Source of the DNA: Candidatus Dormiibacterota bacterium
Lineage (GTDB): Bacteria; Acidobacteriota; Polarisedimenticolia; Gp22-AA2
Direction of reading: 5' to 3'
NCBI GenBank assembly: GCA_035635555.1
Contig: DASQAT010000013.1
Location: forward strand, 62,001 to 126,000
DNA length: 64,000 nucleotides
Below, in pieces: positions 1 to 12,600 of the stretch; within the stretch, counting starts at the first letter, position 1, and every line of letters begins with the position of its first letter. Both the position numbers and the translations under genes were made by a program. A model generated the notes under the pieces. The model saw only the letters and a program-made list of their open reading frames with translations. It ran no database searches and was not told where the DNA came from.

Positions 1-1
1 T

Positions 2-334
2 GTCTCGGAGCTCGTGGAGACCCTCTACCGGATCCGGGCCTCGCTCAACCAGGGGCTCGAACTGGACGGTGTCCTGCTCACCATGTACGACGAGCGCACC
101 AACCTGTCCCGTCAAGTGGTCGCGGACATACGCTCCTTCTTCAAGGAGAGGGTGTACCGGACCATCGTCCCGCGCAACGTCAGGCTGGGGGAAGCGCCCA
201 GCTTCGGCAAACCGATCATGCTGTACGACATCCGGTCCAAGGGTTCGGAGTCGTACCTCAACCTCGCCCGCGAGGTCATCAGGCGCTATGAAAAGACAGG
301 CACTCGGCAAAGGACTGAGCAGTCTCATCCCTGA
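2..334 (+). CDS. parA: ParA/Soj chromosome-partitioning ATPase, C-terminal fragment (cut by window edge)
   Basis: Only the last 110 residues are present; the reading frame is open from base 2, so the gene starts outside the window. The fragment carries the typical end of a ParA/Soj ATPase: a segment like GVLLTMYDERTNLS, then VYRTIVPRNVRLGEAPSFGKP, the usual substrate-switch and C-terminal part of the family. The Walker motifs lie upstream and cannot be checked. ParA moves chromosome origins together with ParB. The 3' end overlaps the parB start by 47 bases, so the two are almost certainly cotranscribed. Confidence 0.93.
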   Translation, partial: VSELVETLYRIRASLNQGLELDGVLLTMYDERTNLSRQVVADIRSFFKERVYRTIVPRNVRLGEAPSFGKPIMLYDIRSKGSESYLNLAREVIRRYEKTGTRQRTEQSHP

Positions 335-1154
335 GCCGGCCCAGCCGGCCGACGCCGGGCTGTTGATGCTCGACGTGAAGCGGATCCAGCCCAGCCGCTA
401 CCAGCCGCGCGTCGATTTCAGCGGCCTCGAGGGACTGGTCGACTCCATCCGCGAGAACGGCATCGTCCAGCCGATCATCGTGAGGCAGGAGGCGGACGGA
501 TACCGGCTCATCGCGGGGGAGCGCCGCTGGCGCGCCGCCCAGGTCGCGGGGATGGAGCGGATTCCGGCCATCGTCAGGAAGGTCGCGGACGACCGGCTTC
601 TCGAAATCGCCCTGATCGAGAACATCCAGAGGAAAGAGCTGAACCCGATCGAGGAGGCGCGAGCCTACGAGGTTCTCCTGCACGACATGAAGCTGTCCCA
701 TGCCGACGTGGCAAGGCGCGTGGGGAGGGATCGCTCCTCAATATCCAACTCGTTGAGACTATTGAAGTTACCTAATAAAATCCAGAGCCTCGTGAGGGAT
801 GGAAGTGTCTCCCTGGGTCACGCGAAGGTGATCATGGCAATTTCCGACGCGGAGACACAAATTAAGGTCGCCGACGAGGTGGTCCAGAACCTTCTCTCGG
901 TCCGCGAGACCGAGGAGAGGGTGGCCGGGCTGATCGACCGGAGCGGCAGGAAGGGGCGCAGGACGCCTCCGCTTCGAACCGCGGCCGTGGATCCGAACGT
1001 CGCGGCGGCCGCGGAAAGGCTGACGCGGGCGCTGGCCACGAAGGTGCGCATCGCGAGGAAAGGGAAGGGCGGCAGGATCGAGATCGACTTCTACAGCGAC
1101 GACGAGCTGCAACGACTCTACGAGTTCCTGTTGACCGCGGAAAAGGGGCACTGA
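288..1154 (+). CDS. parB: ParB/Spo0J centromere-binding CTPase
   Basis: A 288-residue protein starting MKRQALGKGLSSLIP, the classic ParA-interacting N-terminus of ParB. The N-terminal ParB/sulfiredoxin-like domain contains the CTP-binding GERRWRAA box, followed by NIQRKELNPIEEA. A helix-turn-helix (DVARRVGRDRSSISNSLRLL) would bind parS, and a C-terminal dimerisation segment closes the protein. Length is normal for the family. The start is placed at the ATG that gives this N-terminus, inside the 3' end of parA. No parS-like palindrome (TGTTTCACGTGAAACA type) was spotted. A short AT-richer patch near 740-800 lies inside the HTH coding region. Confidence 0.97.
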   Translation: MKRQALGKGLSSLIPEPAQPADAGLLMLDVKRIQPSRYQPRVDFSGLEGLVDSIRENGIVQPIIVRQEADGYRLIAGERRWRAAQVAGMERIPAIVRKVADDRLLEIALIENIQRKELNPIEEARAYEVLLHDMKLSHADVARRVGRDRSSISNSLRLLKLPNKIQSLVRDGSVSLGHAKVIMAISDAETQIKVADEVVQNLLSVRETEERVAGLIDRSGRKGRRTPPLRTAAVDPNVAAAAERLTRALATKVRIARKGKGGRIEIDFYSDDELQRLYEFLLTAEKGH

Positions 1155-1200
1155 AAGGGCCCGCCGCAGGGGGGCGGAAGCGATGAAGGGAGGATTCGTC

Positions 1201-1647
1201 ATGCCGTTCAGCAAGGACGCCTTGCTCAAGGACCACGTGGCCCAGGACGACATCAGCGGGTTCCTGGCGGAAGGGACGGAGATCCACGGGGAGATCCGCT
1301 TCAGGGATGTCCTGCGCGTCGACGGGAAGATCGGCGGCAAGATCATCTCGGAGAAGGAGCTGGTCGTAGGCGAGTCGGGCGAGGTCGAGGCGGACGTCGA
1401 CGTCGGGGTGCTGTCCGTGAGCGGCAAGGTGAGCGGGACGATCCACGTCAAGGAGAAGCTGGAGATTCATCCGACCGGCCGGGTCGTCGGTGATATCACA
1501 CTCGAGAAGCCGAACCTGGTGATCCACGAGGGGGGCGTGTTCGAGGGGAACATCGACATGAACGCCGGCAAGAAGAAGGATGTCCGCGACACGTCCTCCA
1601 AGGACGCGGACGTCGAGCCGATCAGGCGGCACGGCTCGACCAACTGA
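1201..1647 (+). CDS. Bactofilin (polymer-forming cytoskeletal protein)
   Basis: A protein of 148 residues with the repetitive right-handed beta-helix signature of bactofilins (DUF583): successive turns such as TEIHGEIRFRDVLRVDGKIGG, GEVEADVDVGVLSVSGKVSG and GVFEGNIDM, flanked by disordered charged ends. Bactofilins self-assemble without nucleotides into filaments that scaffold cell-shape or chromosome-segregation factors. The ATG at 1201 is preferred because GGAGG stands seven bases upstream; an in-frame ATG at 1183 would add six residues. It directly follows parAB, as in myxobacteria where bactofilins scaffold ParAB, so a segregation role is plausible but inferred. Confidence 0.9.
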   Translation: MPFSKDALLKDHVAQDDISGFLAEGTEIHGEIRFRDVLRVDGKIGGKIISEKELVVGESGEVEADVDVGVLSVSGKVSGTIHVKEKLEIHPTGRVVGDITLEKPNLVIHEGGVFEGNIDMNAGKKKDVRDTSSKDADVEPIRRHGSTN

Positions 1648-1651
1648 TCGC

Positions 1652-1669
1652 CGGCGTCCGGGGACGCCG
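1652..1669. terminator. GC-rich hairpin between convergent genes
   Basis: An inverted repeat CGGCGTCC/GGACGCCG sits between the end of the bactofilin gene and the end of the convergent PEGA gene. It has no T-run, so it is at best a weak or bidirectional terminator. Confidence 0.35.
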
Positions 1670-1677
1670 CGGCACCC

Positions 1678-2235
1678 TCAATCTGATTCCGAATCCGCCG
1701 GAGGCTCCTGGACCCGTTTCGAGGAACGGGGATCGAGTCCTTCTCCCTCACGCAGTTCGTAATGCACGCGGTAAGCCCTTCCTCCTTTCACCTCGAACTT
1801 CACGCGCAGCGTCTGGTAGCCGGGACGGCCAAGCTCCAGGGTGTGGGTCCCGGTCTTCAGCCACAAGGGGTACGCCCGCGAGTTGAAATCCCGCGCCTGG
1901 CCCACGTTCGTGCCGTCGACGATCACGTCCGCTTTCCGGGGGCTGACGTGCAGCTCCACCGGCGCAGCGTTGCGCGGCGGGAGCTGGGCGTAGCCGCCGT
2001 AGAACGGTGGACCGTACGCGTAGGAGATCCCCCAGCCGAAGCCGGAGTAGGGGTACCAGAAGGGGTCCCAGTAAAACGGACCTCCGAAGGCCGCCCGGAA
2101 GACAACCGCTCTCTGCCGAACGACCCCCGGACCCCGGACGGCGCCGCGGACGCCGGCCAGCGCCCGCGTGGTCCCGAAGAGCAGCAAGGAAGAGAGCGCC
2201 AGAGCCAGCGTCATGTGCTGTCGTGCGCGTCGCAT
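1678..2235 (-). CDS. Exported PEGA-domain protein
   Basis: A 185-residue protein with an N-terminal signal peptide (hydrophobic stretch around residues 8-28 ending near ALAGVRG), a Gly/Pro/aromatic-rich linker (FYWDPFWYPYSGFGWG), and a C-terminal PEGA domain of about 70 residues (VELHVSPRKADVIVDGTNVG to TLELGRPGYQTLRVKFEV). PEGA domains resemble surface-layer modules and usually occur on envelope proteins; no enzymatic role is expected. The start at 2235 is chosen because AAGGAG lies eight bases upstream and the signal peptide follows directly. Convergent with the bactofilin gene and separate from the atp operon. Confidence 0.85.
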   Translation of the reverse strand: MRRARQHMTLALALSSLLLFGTTRALAGVRGAVRGPGVVRQRAVVFRAAFGGPFYWDPFWYPYSGFGWGISYAYGPPFYGGYAQLPPRNAAPVELHVSPRKADVIVDGTNVGQARDFNSRAYPLWLKTGTHTLELGRPGYQTLRVKFEVKGGRAYRVHYELREGEGLDPRSSKRVQEPPADSESD

Positions 2236-2665
2236 CGCAACTTCTCCTTTCCAGTGCCGGGGGCGGCTGGAATCCCGTCTCGCGGCCTTGCCCGGCACAC
2301 CTGCTTTACACCCTGATGGTTCAGCAACCGGCGTGCCAGGAGGCCGCGCCGATGCTGCATTCTATGGAAGCCGGCCCAGGCGCGAAACCGGCGGAAATTC
2401 GCGGATCCGCAGAGAGTGAAAGCGGCGCGCCGATCGCATCGCGGGGCGGGCGCGGGGTCGGTCGTGCCGGCCGTCCTCCGATGCGTACGGCCTGACCGGT
2501 CGAGCGCGTCGGAATGGCGCTGTCGCCGCTCTCCAGGCCGGCGCTAACCCTCGCCGTCGTTGACACTTCGCCGGGGCGTATGCTACTTTGCGCCGTTCCC
2601 GAAGCATTTGCCTCCGGCGTCCTTCAAGTCCCGGCCGCCGGTCCTTCCCTGTCGGGAGAGCACGA
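2236..2665. other. Intergenic region between divergent PEGA gene and atp operon
   Basis: 430 bases without a convincing gene; both flanking genes read outward. It holds the atp promoter near its right end. Nothing else was recognised. Confidence 0.6.
2560..2589 (+). promoter_or_regulatory. Sigma-70 promoter for the atp operon
   Basis: TTGACA (2560-2565), 18-base spacer, TACTTT (2584-2589) with an extended -10 TG two bases ahead. About 70 bases separate it from the delta-subunit start. Confidence 0.75.
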
Positions 2666-3247
2666 GTGCAGCCAGTCGCCGTCGCGAAGCGGTACGCGCG
2701 GGCCCTCGCGGACTACGCCGAAACGAAGCCCGGAGAGGCCGGCCGGTCCGGCAAGAAGGACACGTCCAGTCTGGAGCCGCTTCTGTCCGAGCTGGCTCTG
2801 GTCCGCCGCGTCCTGGACGGCGATCCGAAGTTCGCTCGTTTCTTCGCCGATCCCTCGATCGACCAGAAGGACAAGAAGGCGGCCCTGGAGGCCATGGCGC
2901 GGAAGGGGAAGCTGAGCGACGCCATGCGCAATTTCCTCCTCCTGCTCGTCACCAACCGGCGCCTCGGGGCGCTCGGAGAGATCGTGCGGGCCTTCGAACA
3001 GGAGAAGGACGAACGGCTGGGAATCGTGTCGGCGGAGACCACGACCGCGGTGCCGCTGTCGGCGGCCGAGCTCAGGCGGTTGCGGGAGGCGCTGGAGACG
3101 ATGACCGGGCGAACCGTGAAGATCACACAGCGCGTCGACCCCGCCCTCCTGGGGGGCGCGCGCACGCGGATCGGGTCGAAGATCTACGACGGGACACTGA
3201 GGCGCAATCTCGAGGCCCTGCGCGAGAGGCTGGTCGGAACGCACTGA
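2666..3247 (+). CDS. atpH: F1F0 ATP synthase delta subunit
   Basis: A 193-residue delta/OSCP subunit, which links the F1 head to the peripheral stalk. The N-terminus VAKRYARALADYAE, the middle FARFFADPSIDQKDKKAAL, and the C-terminal VDPALLGGARTRIGSKIYDGTLRRNLEALRE are diagnostic. The GTG at 2666 is taken as start because it sits just before the conserved N-terminus with GGGAGAG upstream. It is the first gene of the atp operon; no b, c or a subunit gene precedes it, so the F0 genes must lie elsewhere. Confidence 0.95.
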   Translation: MQPVAVAKRYARALADYAETKPGEAGRSGKKDTSSLEPLLSELALVRRVLDGDPKFARFFADPSIDQKDKKAALEAMARKGKLSDAMRNFLLLLVTNRRLGALGEIVRAFEQEKDERLGIVSAETTTAVPLSAAELRRLREALETMTGRTVKITQRVDPALLGGARTRIGSKIYDGTLRRNLEALRERLVGTH

Positions 3248-3287
3248 GACCGGTGCGCGGCCGGGAATTTCCTGAGGAGACAGCGAC

Positions 3288-4814
3288 GTGGCCGAACTGA
3301 AGGCTGACGAAATCACCAGCGTCCTGAGGCAGCAGATCGAAGGGTTCAAGGCGGGCGTGGACGTCTCGGAAGAGGGGACGATCATCTCCGCCGGGGACGG
3401 CATCGCCCGCATCTACGGCCTGGAGAACTGCATGGCGGGGGAGCTCCTGAAGCTGCCCCACAACGTCTATGGCATGGCGCTGAACCTCGAGGAGGAATCG
3501 GTCGGCGCCGTGCTGTTCGGCGAGTTCTTCAAGGTCATGGAAGGGGACACCGTCAAGCGGACCAGGCGCATCATCGAGGTCCCGATCGGCGAGGCGCTGA
3601 TCGGAAGGGTGGTCAATCCGCTGGGCCAGCCGCTGGACGGCAAGGGGCCGATTGCGACGACCCGGACCGGACCCCTGGAGCGGATAGCGCCCGGTGTCGT
3701 CGATCGCCAGCCGGTGAAGGAGCCGCTGCAGACCGGCATCAAGGCGATCGACGCGATGATCCCGATCGGCCGGGGACAGCGGGAGCTGATCATCGGCGAC
3801 CGCCAGACCGGCAAGACCGCGATCGCCATCGACGCCATCCTCAACCAGAAGGACACCGGGGTCATCTGCATCTACGTGGCCATCGGCCAGAAGCGCTCCA
3901 CCGTGGCGCAGGTGGTCAAGACGCTCCAGGAGGGCGGGGCGATGGCCTACAGCATCGTGGTGAGCGCCTCGGCCTCCGAGCCGGCCACCCTGCAGTACAT
4001 CGCCCCCTACGCCGGCTGCGCCATGGGCGAGTACTTCCGCGACAACAAGAAGCACGCGCTCCTGATCTACGACGATCTCAGCAAGCATGCCGCCGCGTAC
4101 CGCGAGATCTCGCTGCTCCTGCGCCGGCCGCCCGGGCGCGAGGCGTACCCGGGGGACGTCTTCTATCTGCACTCGCGCCTCCTGGAGCGCGCCGCCAAGC
4201 TGAGCGATGCCCTCGGCGGCGGCTCGCTGACCGCCCTGCCGGTCATCGAGACCCAGGCGGGGGACGTGTCGGCGTACATCCCGACCAACGTCATCTCGAT
4301 CACGGACGGTCAGATCTACCTGGAGGGGGATCTGTTCTATTCCGGCATCCGTCCGGCGGTGAACGTCGGGATCTCGGTGAGCCGCGTCGGCGGCAACGCG
4401 CAGATCAAGGCGATGAAACAGGTCGCCGGCACGCTCCGCCTCGACATGGCGCAGTACCGCGAGCTGGCGGCATTCGCGCAGTTCGGGTCGGACCTCGACA
4501 AGGCGACACAGGCGCAGCTGGCGCGTGGGCAGCGGCTCACCGAGATCCTCAAGCAGCTGCAGTTCCGGCCGCTGCCGGTCGAGAAGCAGGTCATCGCCAT
4601 CTTCGCCGGGATAAACGGCTACCTCGACGACCTGGAGCTGCCGAAGATCCGCGTCTTCGAGGAGGCCCTCTACAAGTTTCTCGACGGCGCCGGCCGTCCC
4701 GTGGGACGCAAGCTTCTCGAGAAGAAGACGATCGACGACGAGATGAAGGCGGAGCTGCGCAAGGCCCTGGACGACTTCAAGAGCGATTTCGCGGCCAGGG
4801 TGGCGGCCGCCTAG
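3288..4814 (+). CDS. atpA: F1F0 ATP synthase alpha subunit
   Basis: A 508-residue alpha subunit of F1, the non-catalytic nucleotide-binding partner of beta. Visible: N-terminal [18 protein letters not shown], Walker [14 protein letters not shown], Walker B-like [13 protein letters not shown], and the family signature [23 protein letters not shown]. Full length. The start is GTG with GAGGAGA nine bases upstream. It follows atpH by 40 bases and precedes atpG by 20. Confidence 0.98.
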   Translation: MAELKADEITSVLRQQIEGFKAGVDVSEEGTIISAGDGIARIYGLENCMAGELLKLPHNVYGMALNLEEESVGAVLFGEFFKVMEGDTVKRTRRIIEVPIGEALIGRVVNPLGQPLDGKGPIATTRTGPLERIAPGVVDRQPVKEPLQTGIKAIDAMIPIGRGQRELIIGDRQTGKTAIAIDAILNQKDTGVICIYVAIGQKRSTVAQVVKTLQEGGAMAYSIVVSASASEPATLQYIAPYAGCAMGEYFRDNKKHALLIYDDLSKHAAAYREISLLLRRPPGREAYPGDVFYLHSRLLERAAKLSDALGGGSLTALPVIETQAGDVSAYIPTNVISITDGQIYLEGDLFYSGIRPAVNVGISVSRVGGNAQIKAMKQVAGTLRLDMAQYRELAAFAQFGSDLDKATQAQLARGQRLTEILKQLQFRPLPVEKQVIAIFAGINGYLDDLELPKIRVFEEALYKFLDGAGRPVGRKLLEKKTIDDEMKAELRKALDDFKSDFAARVAAA

Positions 4815-4834
4815 GGACACACTCCCAGCCAACC

Positions 4835-5737
<903 letters not shown>

Positions 5738-5766
5738 CGGTGGAGCTCAGTCCAAGGCGGGACGGG

Positions 5767-7843
<2,077 letters not shown>

Positions 7844-7853
7844 GAAAAAACCG

Positions 7854-8282
7854 ATGCCTCTGCCCGAATCGATCCACCTGGAAGTCGTGACGCCCGACAA
7901 GCGCGTGGTCAGCGAGGTCGTCGACGCGGTCGTCCTCCCCGGCAGCGAGGGGTCGCTCGGAGTCCTCCCCGGCCACACACCGTTGCTCACGACCCTGGGC
8001 ATCGGCGAGCTGGCGTACAGTCGCGGCGGCGCGAAGGGATACGTGGCCATCGCCTGGGGGTTCGCCGAGGTCCTGCCGGACCGGGTCAGCGTGCTCGCGG
8101 AGATCGCCGAGCGTGCCGAGGGGATCGACCGCGAACGGGCCGCCCTGGCCCGCGACCGCGCCCTGAAGCGTCTGCGCGAGCGCGCGACGGACACCGATTT
8201 CGAGCGCGCGCAGGTCGCCCTGCAGAAGTCGATCATCCGCCTCCAGATCAGTCAGGGGATCGGGCCGAACGAGCCTTCCTGA
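7854..8282 (+). CDS. atpC: F1F0 ATP synthase epsilon subunit
   Basis: A 142-residue epsilon subunit. The N-terminal beta-sandwich is recognisable from LEVVTPDKRVVSEVVDAVVL and PGSEGSLGVLPGHTPLLTTL, and the C-terminal two-helix arm is rich in Arg/Ala (ERAALARDRALKRLRERA). Epsilon inhibits ATP hydrolysis and couples F1 to the c-ring. It is the last recognisable ATP synthase gene; the next gene is a glycosyltransferase. Confidence 0.95.
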   Translation: MPLPESIHLEVVTPDKRVVSEVVDAVVLPGSEGSLGVLPGHTPLLTTLGIGELAYSRGGAKGYVAIAWGFAEVLPDRVSVLAEIAERAEGIDRERAALARDRALKRLRERATDTDFERAQVALQKSIIRLQISQGIGPNEPS

Positions 8283-8336
8283 GGCGCAGCCGGGTCCGTG
8301 CCCGGGCGGCCCCGCCCCGGCCCGCGAGGACGAAGC

Positions 8337-9125
8337 ATGCAGGCGCCGCCGAGACTCTCGATCGTCATTCCCGCCTACAATGAACAGGCCCGGATCCTCG
8401 GAAGCCTGAAGGCGGCGGAGGCCTATCTCCTCAAGGCCGAGGAGGCGGCCGAGATCGTGGTCGTGGACGACGGCAGCGGGGACGGCACCGCCGAAATGGT
8501 GGAGCGCTTCGCGCGCGACCGGCCTCAGGGCGGGCCGGTCTCGGCCAGGCTCCTTCGCAACGGCCGAAACCGCGGCAAGGGGTACAGCATCAAGCACGGG
8601 GTCCTCATGGCCCTGGGGGACCTGGTACTGATCTCCGACGCCGATTTCTCGACGCCGATCGACGAACTGCCGGTCCTGAGGCAGGCGGTGGAGAACGAGG
8701 GATACGGCATCGCGATCGGCTCCCGCGGGCTCGAGGCGTCGCGCGTGGAGATCCACCAGGCCGCCTGGCGGGAGATGATGGGGCGCGGATTCAACGCCCT
8801 GGTGCGCCTCCTGACCGGCCTGCCGTTCAGGGACACGCAGTGCGGCTTCAAACTGGCGCGCCGGCAGGAGGTCCTGCCGCTGTTCCGCGCCGCGCGCGTC
8901 GAGCGCTTCGCCTGGGACGTGGAGATCCTGTACCTGGCCCGGAAGGCGGGCGTGCGGGTGCGCGAGGTGCCGGTGCTCTGGCGAAACGCCGCGGGGACGA
9001 AGGTCAACGCCCTCATCGACCCGTTCGACATGCTCAAGGACATCGCGCGGGTTCTCGTGCGCGACCGGCTCGGACGATATGGGCGGCTGGGCGCACGGCC
9101 GGAAGGCGGGGACGCGAGGACATGA
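8337..9125 (+). CDS. GT2 glycosyltransferase, dolichyl/polyprenyl-phosphate glucosyltransferase type
   Basis: A 262-residue GT-A enzyme of the ALG5/DPM-like branch of GT2. Motifs: LSIVIPAYNEQARI at the N-terminus, VVVDDGSGDGT, the metal-binding DADFSTP, then FRDTQCGFKLARR and FAWDVEILYLARKAG, which are characteristic of polyprenyl-phosphate sugar synthases. There are no transmembrane helices in the C-terminus. It probably transfers a nucleotide sugar to a lipid carrier for envelope glycans. The ATG at 8337 is preferred because GAGGA lies seven bases before it; a GTG at 8298 would add a Pro/Arg-rich leader. Its stop overlaps the next start as ATGA. Confidence 0.85.
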   Translation: MQAPPRLSIVIPAYNEQARILGSLKAAEAYLLKAEEAAEIVVVDDGSGDGTAEMVERFARDRPQGGPVSARLLRNGRNRGKGYSIKHGVLMALGDLVLISDADFSTPIDELPVLRQAVENEGYGIAIGSRGLEASRVEIHQAAWREMMGRGFNALVRLLTGLPFRDTQCGFKLARRQEVLPLFRAARVERFAWDVEILYLARKAGVRVREVPVLWRNAAGTKVNALIDPFDMLKDIARVLVRDRLGRYGRLGARPEGGDART

Positions 9126-9616
9126 AGAGGCGGGGCTCCCCGGCGAAGATCGTGAAGGCGCCACGCGCCGCGGCCCGGGTGCGTCTCCAGCAGAAGCGCG
9201 GTCGCGCGGTCGTCTTCACGAACGGCTGCTTCGACCTCCTGCACGCCGGCCACGTGGCCCTTCTCGAGGCGGCCCGCGGCCAGGGGGATTTCCTGGTCGT
9301 CGGCGTGAATACAGATCCCTCTGTTCGCCGCCTGAAGGGGAGGGGCCGGCCGATCGTCCCGCTCCGGGAGAGGATGGAGGTCCTCGCCGCCCTGCGTTCC
9401 GTCGATTGCGTCGTCCCGTTCGCTGAACCGACACCCGCGCGACTCGTCGCTCGGCTTCGTCCGGACGTCCTGGTCAAGGGCTCCGATTACCGCGTGCCGG
9501 AGATCGTCGGACGCGAAGTCGTCCTGGCCAGGGGCGGAAGAGTGGTGACGGTGCCGTTGCGGCGCGGCCGCTCGACCACCGATTTGATCCGCCGGGTGCT
9601 GCGTGCGGCCCGCTGA
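9122..9616 (+). CDS. RfaE domain II-like nucleotidyltransferase (D-glycero-beta-D-manno-heptose 1-phosphate adenylyltransferase type)
   Basis: A 164-residue stand-alone cytidylyltransferase-like domain. The nucleotide-binding FTNGCFDLLHAGHVALLE (HxGH), VVGVNTDPSVRRLKG, VPLRERMEVLAALRSVD and VLVKGSDYRVPEIVGREVV match the C-terminal half of HldE/RfaE, which activates heptose-1-phosphate for LPS core synthesis; the kinase half is absent here. The substrate in this organism is not proven. Translationally coupled to the upstream glycosyltransferase (ATGA overlap), so the pair may act in one glycan pathway. Confidence 0.85.
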   Translation: MKRRGSPAKIVKAPRAAARVRLQQKRGRAVVFTNGCFDLLHAGHVALLEAARGQGDFLVVGVNTDPSVRRLKGRGRPIVPLRERMEVLAALRSVDCVVPFAEPTPARLVARLRPDVLVKGSDYRVPEIVGREVVLARGGRVVTVPLRRGRSTTDLIRRVLRAAR

Positions 9617-9662
9617 TCCGGAAGGGGCCCCGACCGGACCACGGTTCCGGGAGGGTCTGTCT

Positions 9663-12600
9663 GTGAGCTCCGTCCTTCATTCGCTTCTCGATTTCGCGGC
9701 GCGCGACCGCGAGGTACGCCCCGTCATCGAAGAGATGGCCCGCGACGGCGGGCGCCGCGTCGCGCTGGCCGGATTGAACCCGGCGGCGGCCGCGGTCCTG
9801 GTCGCGGGGCTGGTGGATCGGTCGCCGACAGGGAAGATCCTCCTCCTCGTCCCCGGGGAGAAGGAGTCGGAGCAGTTCCGCGCCGACCTGGACTTCGCGT
9901 CGACCGCCCGGCGGGGCGGGGGGGCGCGGGTGCACCTGTTCCCCTCTCTCGAAGCCGACCCCTACCAGGAGCTGTCGCCTCACTTGATGGTGGCCTGCGA
10001 GCGGGAGCAGGCGCTGCGCGCCCTGCGCGATCCGGGACCGGCCATCGTCGTCGTTCCGACGCGCGCCCTGATCTCCCCTCTCGCACCCGCCGAGGTCTTC
10101 GACGCTCACCGCTACGAGCTCCACGAGGGGCGTCCGCTGCGGCCGGACGAACTCTCCGAATTCCTCCTGGAGGCCGGATACGTCCGGGTCGACCTGATCT
10201 CCGCCATGGGGGAGTTCTCGCGTCGCGGCGGGATCATCGACTTCCATGCCCCCGGCGGCGTGGCACCGGTGCGCGTGGAGTTCTGGGGTGAAGAAGTCGA
10301 ATCGCTGCGCACCTTCGATCCGGCCACGCAGCGCTCGACCGGCCGGATCGGAAAGGCCTCCGTCCCTCCGGTGCGGGAGTACCCCTGGTCCAGGGCGGCG
10401 CTCGAGAAGCTGCGTGTCGTTCTGGAGTCGCGGCGGGCCTCACGCGGGACGAAGGCGCGGCGGCTCGCGGAGCACGACGACCTGGCGGCCCGCACCGAGA
10501 CGCTCCAGGCCGGCGGGACATTCGCCGGCTTCGAGGCCTGTGTCCGGCTGGTGGAAGAGCGTCCCGCGTCGCTCTTCGATTACGCCCCGCGCGCCCTCCT
10601 GGTCTCCTGGGAGGAGAGCCAGGTGCTGTCCGACCTGGAATCGGTCTACGTCGAGATGCACGCCTCCTTCGACCTGTCGGAGGACTACGGCATGCCCCCT
10701 CCGGAGGACCTGCTCCTGCCGCGCGACGAGCTCGGCCCCAGGGCCCGGCAGGCGCGCCTTCGATTGTCGGAGCTGGCCCTCGAGGAGGGACACGAAAGGG
10801 TGGTGCGCGTCCCCTGCGCCCCGGCCCGCGCCTACAAGGGGCGCATCCAGGACCTTGCTTCCGACCTGAAGCAGGCCCCGCCCGCGACCACGACGGTGTT
10901 CCTCATGGAAAGCGCCGGCCGGATCGAGAGGCTCAGGGAGGTCCTGCGGGAGTACGACCTCCCCGCCGCGGTGCTGGTGGAGGGGGAGGCGCAGGAGGCG
11001 GCACACGCGGCCCCCGCCTCGTCGCTTTTGATCGTCCCCGGCCGCCTGTCGCAGGGGTTCGTGCTGCCGGGCGCGGATCTCAGCGTCCTGACCGAGCGCG
11101 AGGTGTTCGGCGAGCACGCCGAGCACGAGACCCGCAGGCGGAAGGTGGCCGCCTTCAGCCCCGATTTCCGCGACCTCAAGGTCGGCGATCTCGTCGTGCA
11201 CGTCGACCACGGCATCGGGCGATACGCCGGGATCGCGCGCGTGGGAGAGGACGGGGCGTCCCGCGATTTCATGCTCCTGACCTACGAGGGGGGCGACCGC
11301 CTGTATGTCCCGGTCGACCGGCTGGATCTGGTGCAGCGTTACTCCGGCGTGGCGGGCCAGAGACCGCACCTGGACCGGCTCGGCGGTCCGGGATGGGAGC
11401 GCACGAAGAAGAAGGTCAGGAAGGCGATGCAGGAGATGGCGGGGGACCTCCTCGATCTCTACGCCGCGCGGGCCGCGGCGCGCGGCCATGCCTTCCCGGA
11501 GGACACCGCCTGGCAGAAGGAGTTCGAGGACGCCTTCCCCTACGAATTGACGCCCGACCAGGCGCGGGCGGTGACGGACGTCAAGGCGGACATGGAGAAG
11601 GAGGGGCCGATGGACCGCCTCATCTGCGGCGACGTCGGCTTCGGAAAGACCGAGGTGGCCATGCGCGCCGCGTTCAAGGCGGTCATGGACGGCAAGCAGG
11701 TGGCGGTCCTCTGCCCCACCACCGTCCTGGCGTTCCAGCACCTCAACACCTTCCGCGAGAGATTCTCGTCCTGGCCGGCGGTCATCGAGATGATCTCGCG
11801 CTTCCGCTCGCCGCGCGAGCAGAAGGCGATCCTGCAGGCGGTCGCGGCGCGCAAGGTGGACGTCCTGATCGGCACGCACCGGCTGCTGTCGAAGGACGTG
11901 AAGTTCCACGACCTCGGTCTTCTGGTCGTGGACGAGGAGCAGCGCTTCGGCGTGGCGCACAAGGAATCGATCAAGGCGATGAAGAAGGACGTGGACGTCC
12001 TGACCCTGACCGCCACGCCGATCCCGCGGACCCTGCAGATGTCCCTGGCCGGCATCCGCGACATGTCGGTCATCGAGACGCCGCCGGAGAACCGCCTGGC
12101 GATCCAGACCGCCATCGTTCCGTTCAGGGAAGGGGTGATCGCCGCCGCCATCCGCAGCGAGCTGAAGCGCGGCGGGCAGGTCTACCTCGTGCACAACCGC
12201 GTCGAATCGATCGGATCGATGGCGAACTTCATCCGGAGGCTTGTTCCGGAGGTCCGGCTGGGGGTGGCCCACGGCCAGATGAGCGAGGGGATGCTGGAGC
12301 GCACGATGCTCGCGTTTCTGTCCGGCGAGTTCGACGTCCTCCTGGCGACCACCATCATCGAGAACGGCCTGGACATCCCGCGGGTCAATACGATCATCGT
12401 CAACCGCGCCGACCGCTTCGGCCTGGCGCAGCTCTACCAGCTGCGCGGCCGCGTCGGCCGATCCGATCGCCGCGCCTACGCCTACCTCGTGGTCCCGGCG
12501 CGCAAGGCGCTGGCCGCGGTCGCCCGCCGCCGGCTGAAGGCGTTGCAGGAGTTCTCCGAGCTCGGTTCCGGATTCCGCATAGCCGCCATGGACCTCGAGA

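Noticed and set aside
1225-1245. CACGTG core inside the bactofilin gene as a parS site
   Set aside because: Only the central six bases fit; the flanks do not match the 16-base parS palindrome.
3123-4832. Long open frames antisense to atpA, atpD, mfd, topA and other genes
   Set aside because: High GC makes long shadow frames common. These translate to Arg/Leu/Gly/Val-rich protein without family similarity and lie wholly opposite well-recognised genes.
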